From the NCBI RefSeq assembly GCF_017356035.1, contig NZ_JAFIQX010000013.1:184463-248462 (forward strand): DNA of 64,000 bases. Reading direction: 5' to 3'. Positions 18,966-26,812 of this stretch are shown here, one piece after another. Source of the stretch: Longitalea luteola (GTDB lineage: Bacteria; Bacteroidota; Bacteroidia; Chitinophagales; Chitinophagaceae). The translations under genes were made by a program, and so were the position numbers. Below the pieces are notes generated by a model, which saw only the letters and a list, made by a program, of their open reading frames with translations, made no database searches and was not told where the DNA came from. Numbering within the stretch: the stretch's first letter is position 1; the number at the start of each line of letters is the position of its first letter.

Positions 18966-20051
18966 ATGAAATATGTTATTGCAGTGGTACTGATTGCCGC
19001 ATTGACCGGCTGCCGGAACAATACCCCATCGCCGCCGGTTGCTCCTGCAAATACCCCCGATACCGTTCCTGTTTTTGTAATTCACGATACCCATGTAACC
19101 AAACACATCGAGTTGCCTGCTGAAATGTTACCTTACGAACAGGCAGTCCTGTTTGCCCGGGTGCAGGGTTATATAAAAGATATGAAGGCTGATATGGGCG
19201 ACAAAGTACGAAAGGGACAAACACTGGCTGTCATAGAAGCACCGGAATTGCAAACGAAATATGCAGAATTCCAGGCCACGTTACAGGCGGCAAAAGCAAA
19301 GCTGATGAGCAGTGCCGACGTGTATCAACGCTTATCGAAAGCGGCGCAGGCAAAAACGCCCGGCATTGTTGCTGCTGTGGATTTGGAACGAAGCAGGAAT
19401 CAATACCTGGCAGACAGCGCCAGCTATGAAGCATCGAGGCAGCTGGCGAGATCATACAAAGAGGTGGCGGGTTACCTTGTGCTAACAGCACCTTTTGATG
19501 GAGTGATCACTGCCCGGAATGCTGACCGTGGCGCGCTGGTAGGCAACAACCAGGCTATCCTCACAATTCAGCGTATCGACAAACTGCGTATACGGGTAGC
19601 TGTTCCTGAACTGTATGTGTCATCAGGCGCTGTTTCCAAAACGGCTGATTTCAGGGTAGATGCGTTTCCCAACAAATTGTTCCAGGCAACGCTTACCCGC
19701 AAAAGTGAAAGCATCGATCCGCAAACAAGAACCGAAATGTGGGAGTTTGATTATGATAACCGCAAAAATGAACTGAAAGCCGGCTCCTTTGCTTACTTAA
19801 AACTGACCTTACAGCGCAGCGGCAACTCCTTTATTCTTCCGCCTACGGCTGTTGCGACCACCCAGGAAAGAAAATTCCTGATTAAAGTAAAAGATGGCAA
19901 AGCAACCTGGGTAGATGTGCGCCAGGGGATGTCTACTGATAAAGGCGTAGAGGTATTCGGCGATTTAAAGAACAATGATACGATCGTAATAAGGGCCACC
20001 GATGAAAGAAAACCGGGAACTGAAGCTTATTGGAAATTAAACAAGCTTTAA
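18966..20051 (+). CDS. RND efflux periplasmic adaptor (lipoprotein)
   Basis: 361-residue membrane-fusion protein joining the RND pump to the TolC channel. Lipoprotein signal MKYVIAVVLIAALTGC with the lipid Cys at residue 17. Order of domains: barrel-sandwich/lipoyl half (GYIKDMKADMGDKVRKGQTL), alpha-hairpin (about 85-160), second lipoyl half (APFDGVITARNADRGALVG) and beta-barrel. The ATG at 18966 gives the best signal peptide; the ATG at 18939 overlaps the pump gene end and is an alternative. Last gene of the DoxX-TolC-RND set; without a working pump it would be idle. Confidence 0.9.
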   Translation: MKYVIAVVLIAALTGCRNNTPSPPVAPANTPDTVPVFVIHDTHVTKHIELPAEMLPYEQAVLFARVQGYIKDMKADMGDKVRKGQTLAVIEAPELQTKYAEFQATLQAAKAKLMSSADVYQRLSKAAQAKTPGIVAAVDLERSRNQYLADSASYEASRQLARSYKEVAGYLVLTAPFDGVITARNADRGALVGNNQAILTIQRIDKLRIRVAVPELYVSSGAVSKTADFRVDAFPNKLFQATLTRKSESIDPQTRTEMWEFDYDNRKNELKAGSFAYLKLTLQRSGNSFILPPTAVATTQERKFLIKVKDGKATWVDVRQGMSTDKGVEVFGDLKNNDTIVIRATDERKPGTEAYWKLNKL

Positions 20052-20189
20052 CAAAAACAGGAAAGGGCAATAATATTTGTTTAAAGAACGGGTAAAAAAA
20101 TCCACGGATGAAAGCTCTTCACAGGCTGTACTTCAATAAATGTGCATAAAGCATTAGAAATGTACGCTCAATGGCTTTTACATGGGGCA

Positions 20190-20223
20190 TTTTGCGGCGA
20201 TGGTATCTAAATTGTAGCTTTTG
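20190..20223 (+). promoter_or_regulatory. Promoter of the beta-propeller lipoprotein gene
   Basis: TTTTG (20190-20194), 20 nt, TAGCTTTTG (20215-20223), close to TTTG-N19-TAnnTTTG. It places the transcription start near 20230 and supports the ATG at 20254 over the upstream TTG at 20221. Confidence 0.5.
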
Positions 20224-20253
20224 GGAGATCGCTCAAAAAATGAAGTCACGCTT

Positions 20254-21561
20254 ATGATCAAGCAAATCCTGGCATGTGTGCATGCCTCCCTATGGGCAGT
20301 TATCTGTTGTTTACTGGTTGCCTGTAACAAAGATGCATTGAATGAATACAGTGGTGGTTATAAACCTGGCCAAAAGGCTCCCGTCGGCAACGTCACAGAC
20401 ATAATTTACATCCAAACGAATAACAATCAATACGCACAAAACGCCATTATCGGCTATCGTGTTTATGAAAACGGCGTTCCCGTGCTTATGGAAGAAGGGC
20501 CGTTTTTAACCGGTGGCTCAGGACTGCCCAGCAGCCCGAATGCCGGTTCCTTTAATTCAGACCATGAAGTGCGGTTGTCGAACGATAAGCGGTTCCTGCT
20601 GACCGTTAACTCCGGTGACAATACCATCTCCGTATTTTCCATACAATCTGACGGTACTTTGAAACTGGTGCCCGGCGCACCATTTTCGTCGGGTGGTGAA
20701 ACCCCGGTAAGCATCGACATGTGGCAGCAATATGTGATCGTACTGAATAAAAGCAATGACCCGGTAAAACCTTCATCGGCACCACCAAACTATTCGGTGT
20801 TTAGTTTAGCAGCCGACGGATCACTGAAGCCGGTGAGTAAATTTGAAGTGCGCGAAGGTATATCGCCCGGACAGGTATTTGTTTCCCGCACCGGCGCCTT
20901 TGTATACGGTTCCAATACCTGGGGTTTTGATTATACACCACCGGCCATCCGGTTGGATCTGTTCTCCATCAGCGGCAATGGCGTGTTAAAGGCCGGTATG
21001 GATGCGCCGGCAATCGATTCCACGCTGCCCGGCGCCCTGGGCATGTGCCAGAGCTGGCGGCAAAATGTATTGTATGTTGCTTTTCCCTTTTCGGACCAAT
21101 TCAATTTTTATGACATGGATCCCAGCACTGGCGCTTTAACCTATGTTGGAAACGCAAACGCCCGGCCTGGCTGTAGCCGCCTTTGTTCAGATAATTCTAA
21201 CAACAAATTATTCACTGCCAATACCATCGATAATTCGGTGAGTATGTTCGATATCAGCAGTGCACGGTCGCCCCGCAAACTGGGTGAGTTAACGCTCAAG
21301 GAAACGGGACCAGCATACACCGGGTATTTTGGCAGCTACGCGAGCAGTCAATGCGTTTCATTGGCTACCAGCAGCAATGACCAGCTGTTGTATGTAGTTT
21401 CGCAACACGCCAATCCCGATCTTGGCATCGGCAATTATAATTATTTACACGTTTTACATATTGACGAGGCGGCTGGTCTGCAGGAGCCCGATGAACCGGT
21501 ACAATTGCCCGTGCCTAATACTTTGCGGCCGCGCGGGCTGGCAGTATTGACATTGAATTAA
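20254..21561 (+). CDS. Lactonase-like beta-propeller lipoprotein
   Basis: 435-residue secreted lipoprotein (lipobox LLVAC) with a seven-bladed propeller of the 6-phosphogluconolactonase/YVTN type. Repeated blade signatures include LSNDKRFLLTVNSGDNTISV, FSLAADGSLKPV, LFSISGNGVLKAG and LLYVVSQHANPDLG, and the protein ends RPRGLAVLTLN. Members bind or hydrolyse sugars or serve as binding scaffolds; a real lactonase activity is not shown by any catalytic residue I can point to. Single-gene unit, convergent with the DUF3072 gene. Confidence 0.8.
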   Translation: MIKQILACVHASLWAVICCLLVACNKDALNEYSGGYKPGQKAPVGNVTDIIYIQTNNNQYAQNAIIGYRVYENGVPVLMEEGPFLTGGSGLPSSPNAGSFNSDHEVRLSNDKRFLLTVNSGDNTISVFSIQSDGTLKLVPGAPFSSGGETPVSIDMWQQYVIVLNKSNDPVKPSSAPPNYSVFSLAADGSLKPVSKFEVREGISPGQVFVSRTGAFVYGSNTWGFDYTPPAIRLDLFSISGNGVLKAGMDAPAIDSTLPGALGMCQSWRQNVLYVAFPFSDQFNFYDMDPSTGALTYVGNANARPGCSRLCSDNSNNKLFTANTIDNSVSMFDISSARSPRKLGELTLKETGPAYTGYFGSYASSQCVSLATSSNDQLLYVVSQHANPDLGIGNYNYLHVLHIDEAAGLQEPDEPVQLPVPNTLRPRGLAVLTLN

Positions 21562-21576
21562 TCCAAAAAAGCGATC

Positions 21577-21795
21577 TCATTCAGCCTCTTTGCCTCTGCC
21601 GGTGAGTTCCTGCAACTCCTCAATTTTCTTCGAAGCTTCGGCCTTGGTCATATTTTCATCGATTTCCACCTTGGCCTCGCCAGCCAGCGTATGTAAATAA
21701 GAACGTTGCGCTTCTGTCATCGGTTCATTGCCGGTTGTCCAGTTGTCAGGATCTTTGATTGCGTTTCCTTTATTGTTGTTGTCATTCTTCTGCAT
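21577..21795 (-). CDS. DUF3072 family small protein
   Basis: 72-residue soluble charged protein with the DUF3072 core: DPDNWTTGNEPMTEAQRSYL, then LAGEAK and MTKAEASKKIEELQ. The C-terminal half resembles the small DNA- or protein-binding motif found in SAP-like domains. Function unknown; such proteins are often stress- or stationary-phase-expressed. An 11-bp tandem repeat lies just upstream (21813-21834). Confidence 0.85.
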   Translation of the reverse strand: MQKNDNNNKGNAIKDPDNWTTGNEPMTEAQRSYLHTLAGEAKVEIDENMTKAEASKKIEELQELTGRGKEAE

Positions 21796-21812
21796 GTGCT
21801 AATATTTTTAGT

Positions 21813-21834
21813 ATAATTATGCCATAATTATGCC
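21813..21834. repeat. Tandem 11-bp repeat upstream of the DUF3072 gene
   Basis: Two exact copies of ATAATTATGCC (21813-21823 and 21824-21834), each containing the palindrome ATAATTAT, spaced one helical turn apart 18 bp upstream of the minus-strand start. Could be a regulator site. Confidence 0.6.
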
Positions 21835-21992
21835 ATCCCGATTGCGCCAATGTGCAAAGTAAATTTTGGATGCTGTATAATTTTAGTGGATTTTTGCGCG
21901 ACATAATTCATCTATTTCCTTCCCCCCGAAAATTTCAATTTCCTTCCCGCTGATAACGCTGCTTTTCTTCACCTAAAACAAAGGAGGCGTTT

Positions 21993-23129
21993 ATGGCAAA
22001 AAGAGGATTATTAAGATCAGGTTATGTCCTTCTTGTTATTCTGACTGTTGCATCATGCCGTAAGGACATCGGCCATTACTGCGATTGCGATCAGGAGGAC
22101 CTGGTAGCATCCGTTTCAGTATTGGCTTCCGGGCTGAACAATCCGCGTGGATTGACATTTGGACCAGACGGAAACCTTTATGTTGCAGAAGGCGGTATTG
22201 GAGGTACCAATTCTACTGCCGGTTTATGTACCCAGGTGCTACCTCCCATAGGCCCATATACGGGCAGCAATACCGGCGCCCGGATATTGAGAGTAGATTG
22301 GGCCGGGAACGTTACTACGGTTGCCGACAGCTTACCATCGAGCCAGACAGCTGCTGAAACCGGCAGTTTGGTCAGTGGCGTTGCTGATGTAGCTTTTATT
22401 GGAAATACGCTGTATGGATTGCTTGCAGGAGCCGGCTGCTCACATGGCGTTACCAGTGTACCAAATGGCATTGTAAGGGTGCATAGTAACAGAACATGGG
22501 AGTTGATAGCCAACCTCAGCGAGTGGCAAATGGGTCATCCGGTAGCCAATCCTTCAGCAGGCGATTTTGAACCGGATGGCAGCTGGTACGACATGATAGC
22601 GGTAGGCGGCCGGTTCTATGCCGTTGAACCAAACCATGGTGAGATCGTGACTGTAACCCGCAATGGAAATATTGACCGGCTCGTCGATATGTCGGCAACT
22701 GAAGGGCATATTGTGCCGACTGCAATTGCTTACCATAGAGGCAATTTTTATGTAGGCAATCTTGGTGTTTTCCCGATTGAAGGAAATTCGAAAGTTTATA
22801 AGGTTACACATTCGGGTGAGGTCAGTGTAGTGGACACCGGTTTCCATGCGATTCTTGGTATTGCTTTCGACAGATCAGGCGGAATGTATGTGCTTGAAAA
22901 CACAACAGGAAATGCTTTTCCCACACCGGGCACAGGCACTATCATCAGGATCGATCCTTCAGGCAACCGGCGCACACTGGTTACCGGTTTAAACCTGCCC
23001 ACGGCATTGGAATATGGACCAGACGGTAATTTATACGTTTCCAACTGGGGCTTTGGTCCTCCGGCCATAGGAGGTGGAGAAATACTTAAGATCAGGATCG
23101 ATTGCGACAAAAACCGCAAGGATAAATGA
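21993..23129 (+). CDS. ScyD/ScyE family beta-propeller lipoprotein
   Basis: 378-residue lipoprotein (lipobox TVASC) with an NHL-like beta-propeller. It repeats PRGLTFGPDGNLYVAEGG, GIAFDRSGGMYVLENTTG and ALEYGPDGNLYVSNWGFGPP, which match the ScyD/ScyE family named from scytonemin clusters; in heterotrophs the role is unknown. An unusually strong Shine-Dalgarno (AAAGGAGG, 6 nt before the ATG) fixes the start. Followed by its own terminator. Confidence 0.85.
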   Translation: MAKRGLLRSGYVLLVILTVASCRKDIGHYCDCDQEDLVASVSVLASGLNNPRGLTFGPDGNLYVAEGGIGGTNSTAGLCTQVLPPIGPYTGSNTGARILRVDWAGNVTTVADSLPSSQTAAETGSLVSGVADVAFIGNTLYGLLAGAGCSHGVTSVPNGIVRVHSNRTWELIANLSEWQMGHPVANPSAGDFEPDGSWYDMIAVGGRFYAVEPNHGEIVTVTRNGNIDRLVDMSATEGHIVPTAIAYHRGNFYVGNLGVFPIEGNSKVYKVTHSGEVSVVDTGFHAILGIAFDRSGGMYVLENTTGNAFPTPGTGTIIRIDPSGNRRTLVTGLNLPTALEYGPDGNLYVSNWGFGPPAIGGGEILKIRIDCDKNRKDK

Positions 23130-23156
23130 TCATACATGAACATTTGATACTTCTTG

Positions 23157-23182
23157 AATGGCGTTCCTTGAACGCCATTTTT
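23157..23182 (+). terminator. Intrinsic terminator after the ScyD/ScyE gene
   Basis: Perfect 9-bp stem AATGGCGTT/AACGCCATT (23157-23165, 23171-23179), 5-nt loop, then a T-run. Confidence 0.85.
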
Positions 23183-23277
23183 CAGTAATCCGGTAATTGA
23201 AAAAGTGACCCGGGTAAGATCATTGGTGTCATAAGCAGTTGTTCAACCCTGAATTTACCGGGGCGTTTTATTTTCAA

Positions 23278-23285
23278 TATATTTG
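23278..23285 (+). promoter_or_regulatory. -7 box for the methyltransferase gene
   Basis: TATATTTG fits TAnnTTTG, with an imperfect TTTA 20 nt upstream. The start of transcription would be about 10 nt before the ATG at 23303. Confidence 0.4.
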
Positions 23286-23302
23286 ATGTCATAAAGGAAT
23301 GT

Positions 23303-23971
23303 ATGCGACAGCTGTTCAAAGTTGCAAAAGCCATTTTTTTGTACATTTTGGGAAGATGCAGAGGCCTGTTCTCCACCAGTTCCTTTGGGATCAAAGGAGG
23401 CTACCGGCATCGTAAAAAAGAGGTCTATTGGGATGATACATCGTTCACGGATGAATGTCAGAAAGAGGTGTATGAGTTAGCCCGGTTTTACCTGGATAAA
23501 TACGGTTACAAAAACGTATTGGACATTGGCTGTGGATCAGGTTTTAAATTGCTGCGCTACTTTTCTGATTGCAATACAGCAGGCGTGGAGGTGGATGCTA
23601 CGTATAAATTCCTCAAAGAAAAATATCCTGACCGTGTATGGATAAATGCGGATCAGGCGGGTCAGATGCCGCAGAAAACGGATATAATTATCTGCGCCGA
23701 TGTAATAGAGCATCTGATTAACCCGGATGACCTGTTGAAGCTGATAAAAGATATACACTTTGAACTACTGTTTTTAAGCACTCCGGAAAGAAAAATATGC
23801 AGGGGCTGGCTGGATTACGGTCCGCCCGCAAATATTCATCATGTGCGCGAATGGAATGCAAAAGAATTTAGCCGCTACATTGCTCCTCACTTTGATATTT
23901 TAGCGCATATGATAACAAATGTAGCCGATGCTACGCAGCTGCTGATCTGCAAAAGAAAAACGACGACCTGA
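23303..23971 (+). CDS. Class I SAM-dependent methyltransferase
   Basis: 222-residue methyltransferase. Motif I VLDIGCGSGFKLLRYF binds SAM (about residues 73-88), then the acidic end of beta-2 (AGVEVDATY) and motif post-II IIICADVIEHLINPDDLL as in the Methyltransf_23/UbiG-like group. The N-terminal 50 residues are basic and partly hydrophobic (KAIFLYILGRCRGLF), suggesting membrane association. The substrate is unknown; relatives often act in glycan or lipid modification. Stands alone. Confidence 0.85.
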   Translation: MRQLFKVAKAIFLYILGRCRGLFSTSSFGIKGGYRHRKKEVYWDDTSFTDECQKEVYELARFYLDKYGYKNVLDIGCGSGFKLLRYFSDCNTAGVEVDATYKFLKEKYPDRVWINADQAGQMPQKTDIIICADVIEHLINPDDLLKLIKDIHFELLFLSTPERKICRGWLDYGPPANIHHVREWNAKEFSRYIAPHFDILAHMITNVADATQLLICKRKTTT

Positions 23972-24090
23972 TCGACTGCCGGTAAGAGAAACGCCGCCTT
24001 AAAATCTGCTTAAAAAAATGAGCGGATGCACGAAATATGATATTAATCACCGCTTAACAACTTTTCACCAGCCGGTTTGTTAATAACCAA

Positions 24091-24098
24091 TAATTTTG
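24091..24098 (+). promoter_or_regulatory. -7 box upstream of the second TolC gene
   Basis: TAATTTTG, an exact TAnnTTTG, 60 bp upstream of the ATG at 24158. No convincing -33 partner at the normal distance. Confidence 0.35.
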
Positions 24099-24157
24099 CA
24101 GGCTAAATTATTCCTACCCAAACTTTTAGCTATTTAATCACCGATATTACGCGTTCT

Positions 24158-25501
24158 ATGAAAGGTGTATTTACTTTACTGCTTTTACTGATGCTGTACC
24201 CTTCGCTGTTGTTGTCACAGGTAATAACTGATACTACACTGGAGCAGGCGACCCTTCAACAGTGTATCCGGTATGGGCTGGAACATCAGCCTGCCATCCG
24301 GGCTTCTATAATTGATGAAGAGATTACCGAAACAACCATTAAAAACAAACTGGCCGACTGGTATCCACAACTGAATCTATCGGCCAACCTGCAGCATTAC
24401 CTGAAGATGCCGGTTTCCATTTTTCCTGACTTCACGAATCCTGCCGGTCCAAAACGCGAAGTACAAACAGGTGTACGCAATTACTCAACACCGCAGCTTT
24501 CAGTAACCCAAACTATTTTTAATCGCGATGTATTACTGGCAAGCCGTACGGCCCGGGATGTTCGGCTGCAAGCCCGCCAGACAACGACAGCCAATAAAAT
24601 AGAGGTTGCTGCCGGCATTTCAAAAGCGTTTTACGACGTACTGCTTACCCAGCAGCAAATACAGGTGTTGAACGAAACCATCACCCGGCTCGACCGCAGT
24701 TTGAAAGATGCCTGGTATCAATACCAGAGTGGTGTGGCAGACAAGACCGACTATAAACGAGCTACGATCGCATTCAACAATGCCAAGGCTGATCGCAGGG
24801 CCGCACAGGAGCAGCTCAATGCCCGGTACGCGTACCTCAAGCAGCAAATGGGTTATCCCGCCGAACAGCCGTTACATTTATCGTTCGATACTACCCATAT
24901 GGAAAAGGAGATCGCCTTCGACACTTTGCAAAAAGTACAATATGAGAGCCGGATCGAATTCAAACAATTGCAAACCCAGCAACGGCTGCTGCAGGCCAAT
25001 GTAAAGTATAATCAATGGAGTTATATTCCCACGTTTTCGGCCTTCGGCTTATACAACCTGGTTTATCAAAATGATGAATTTTCAAAATTGTACAGTCAGT
25101 CGTTCCCCAACTCTTACATCGGGGTACAATTCGCATGGCCGCTTTTCCAGGGAGGTAAAAGAACGCTGAATATCAGGCAGGCCAATTTGCAATTAAAGCG
25201 AAATGAGTGGGAGATGGCCGATCTTAAAAACAATATCAATACACAGTACAGCCAGGCGATGGCCACCTATAAAAGCAATCTGAACGATTTTTATACGCAG
25301 AAAGAGAACCTTGAACTGGCCAGTGATGTATATAACACGTTGCAATTGCAATATAAGTCAGGTATCAAGACCTATCTGGAAGTCATTATTGCCGAAACCG
25401 ATCTGCGCACTACGCAACTGAACTATTATAATTCATTATACCAGGTATTATCAAGTAAAATAGATGTTGAAAAAGCACTGGGTACCTTAAAAACCAATTA
25501 G
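24158..25501 (+). CDS. TolC-family outer-membrane efflux protein (second system)
   Basis: 447-residue outer-membrane channel. Signal peptide MKGVFTLLLLLMLYPSLLLSQ. Two OEP repeats with long helices (LLTQQQIQVLNETITRLDRS; YQYQSGVADKTDYKRATIAF; LQLQYKSGIKTYLEVIIAET) typical of TolC/OprM. First gene of an intact tripartite efflux operon with the adaptor at 25617 and pump at 26813; the 115-bp gap to the adaptor holds an unusual repeat. Confidence 0.9.
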   Translation: MKGVFTLLLLLMLYPSLLLSQVITDTTLEQATLQQCIRYGLEHQPAIRASIIDEEITETTIKNKLADWYPQLNLSANLQHYLKMPVSIFPDFTNPAGPKREVQTGVRNYSTPQLSVTQTIFNRDVLLASRTARDVRLQARQTTTANKIEVAAGISKAFYDVLLTQQQIQVLNETITRLDRSLKDAWYQYQSGVADKTDYKRATIAFNNAKADRRAAQEQLNARYAYLKQQMGYPAEQPLHLSFDTTHMEKEIAFDTLQKVQYESRIEFKQLQTQQRLLQANVKYNQWSYIPTFSAFGLYNLVYQNDEFSKLYSQSFPNSYIGVQFAWPLFQGGKRTLNIRQANLQLKRNEWEMADLKNNINTQYSQAMATYKSNLNDFYTQKENLELASDVYNTLQLQYKSGIKTYLEVIIAETDLRTTQLNYYNSLYQVLSSKIDVEKALGTLKTN

Positions 25502-25511
25502 CTGATGTGCA

Positions 25512-25613
25512 AATGTGATAATGTGATAATGCATCAAATTTCAGAACTCCGCGATCATTCAGCAGTTGTGGATTTTCGATTATCACATTATCGAATTATC
25601 AAATTATCACATT
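25512..25613. repeat. Inverted tandem 8-bp repeat between efflux genes
   Basis: Right arm: four consecutive 8-mers ATTATCAC, ATTATCGA, ATTATCAA, ATTATCAC (25579-25610). Left arm: two copies of the complement GTGATAAT (25515-25530). The arms can pair over about 19 nt with a 48-nt loop. The right arm ends 4 nt before the adaptor ATG and takes the place of a ribosome-binding site. Probably an intergenic repeat family. Confidence 0.7.
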
Positions 25614-25616
25614 AAA

Positions 25617-26765
25617 ATGTATATGAACAAGCACCTTTCATGGGCAATTATTATTATCAGCGCGGGCTGGCTTTTGTCGTCGTGTAAAGATGATAAAGCC
25701 AATACCCAGCCAGCCGCCCCACCGCCCGTTCCTGTAAATGTATATACCGTGACCAAAGGCAGGGCCTCTTATTACGATCAGTATCCGGCCACTATAACAC
25801 CACTGAACCAGGTCGACCTGCGGCCACAGGTGAATGGTTATCTTACCGGCGTCTTTTTTAAAGATGGCAGCCGGGTAAGAAAGGGGCAGAAATTATATAC
25901 CATTGATCAGCAGCAATACATGGCGAATTATCAGCAGGCGCAGGCGAATTTGCAGGTGCAGGAAACCAACCTGATGAAAGCGCAGAAAGATGCCGACCGC
26001 TACCATGAGTTGGAAAAGCATGATGCTATTGCCAAACAACAGGTAGATTATGCAGACGCAGCGCTGGAAGCCGCGAAGAAACAGGTGGCTGCTGCCAAAG
26101 CTAATGTAGCAAGCGTTCAAACCGGCTTGCGCTATACCACCATATTTGCACCCTTCGACGGCACCATCGGCATTTCCCAGGCCAAACTGGGTACTGCTGT
26201 ATCGGCAGGTCAAACCTTGCTAAACACAATATCTTCCGATGATCCCATGGCTGTTGATGTGGCCATCGATCAAAAGGACCTGTATCGTTTTACGCAATTG
26301 CAAAAGAAAGGCGCCGGCAGGAAGGATTCTACTTTTAAACTGATACTGCCCGGCGGGGAAACATACCCTTATCCCGGCCAGATCTATACAATTGACCGGG
26401 CTGTTGATCCGCAAACGGGGACCATTAAAGCGCGGCTGCTTTTCCCCAACAAAGAAAGTGATTTGAAAGCCGGCATGACAGCCAACGTACAGATCCTGAA
26501 CAATGCCAACACCGAAAAATTATTGATACCGCATAAAGCCGTTGTTGAGCAAATGGGCGAATACTTTGTATACACTACCGATGGCAAGTTCGCTCATCAA
26601 AAGAAGGTAAGCCTTGGAGCAAGGATTGGCGGCCAGGTGATCATTAACGAAGGATTGAACGAAGGCGAACAGGTGATCACCGATGGCCTGCAAAAATTGA
26701 AAGAAGGAGCGCCTGTTCAGGTGGCACAAACGGAACAGGCAGCAGCGCCTGCCACAGCCAGGTAG
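25617..26765 (+). CDS. RND efflux periplasmic adaptor (second system)
   Basis: 382-residue AcrA/MexE-type membrane-fusion lipoprotein; lipobox LLSSC. Lipoyl half VDLRPQVNGYLTGVFFKDGS, coiled hairpin (about 95-165; QAQANLQVQETNLMKAQKDA), second lipoyl half FAPFDGTIGISQAKLGTAVS and beta-barrel/membrane-proximal domain to the Ala/Gln-rich C-terminus. Starts at ATG 25617 or 25623; the upstream in-frame extension lies in the repeat and is not credible. Between TolC and HAE1 pump genes, so one operon. Confidence 0.92.
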   Translation: MYMNKHLSWAIIIISAGWLLSSCKDDKANTQPAAPPPVPVNVYTVTKGRASYYDQYPATITPLNQVDLRPQVNGYLTGVFFKDGSRVRKGQKLYTIDQQQYMANYQQAQANLQVQETNLMKAQKDADRYHELEKHDAIAKQQVDYADAALEAAKKQVAAAKANVASVQTGLRYTTIFAPFDGTIGISQAKLGTAVSAGQTLLNTISSDDPMAVDVAIDQKDLYRFTQLQKKGAGRKDSTFKLILPGGETYPYPGQIYTIDRAVDPQTGTIKARLLFPNKESDLKAGMTANVQILNNANTEKLLIPHKAVVEQMGEYFVYTTDGKFAHQKKVSLGARIGGQVIINEGLNEGEQVITDGLQKLKEGAPVQVAQTEQAAAPATAR

Positions 26766-26812
26766 AATATTGAACGAGTATTGTTTACAGAACTTCAATC
26801 AAGCGCTACAAT

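Noticed and set aside
20052..20189. Possible terminator after the first adaptor gene
   Set aside because: No hairpin with a T-run could be found; transcription may read on or end by another way.
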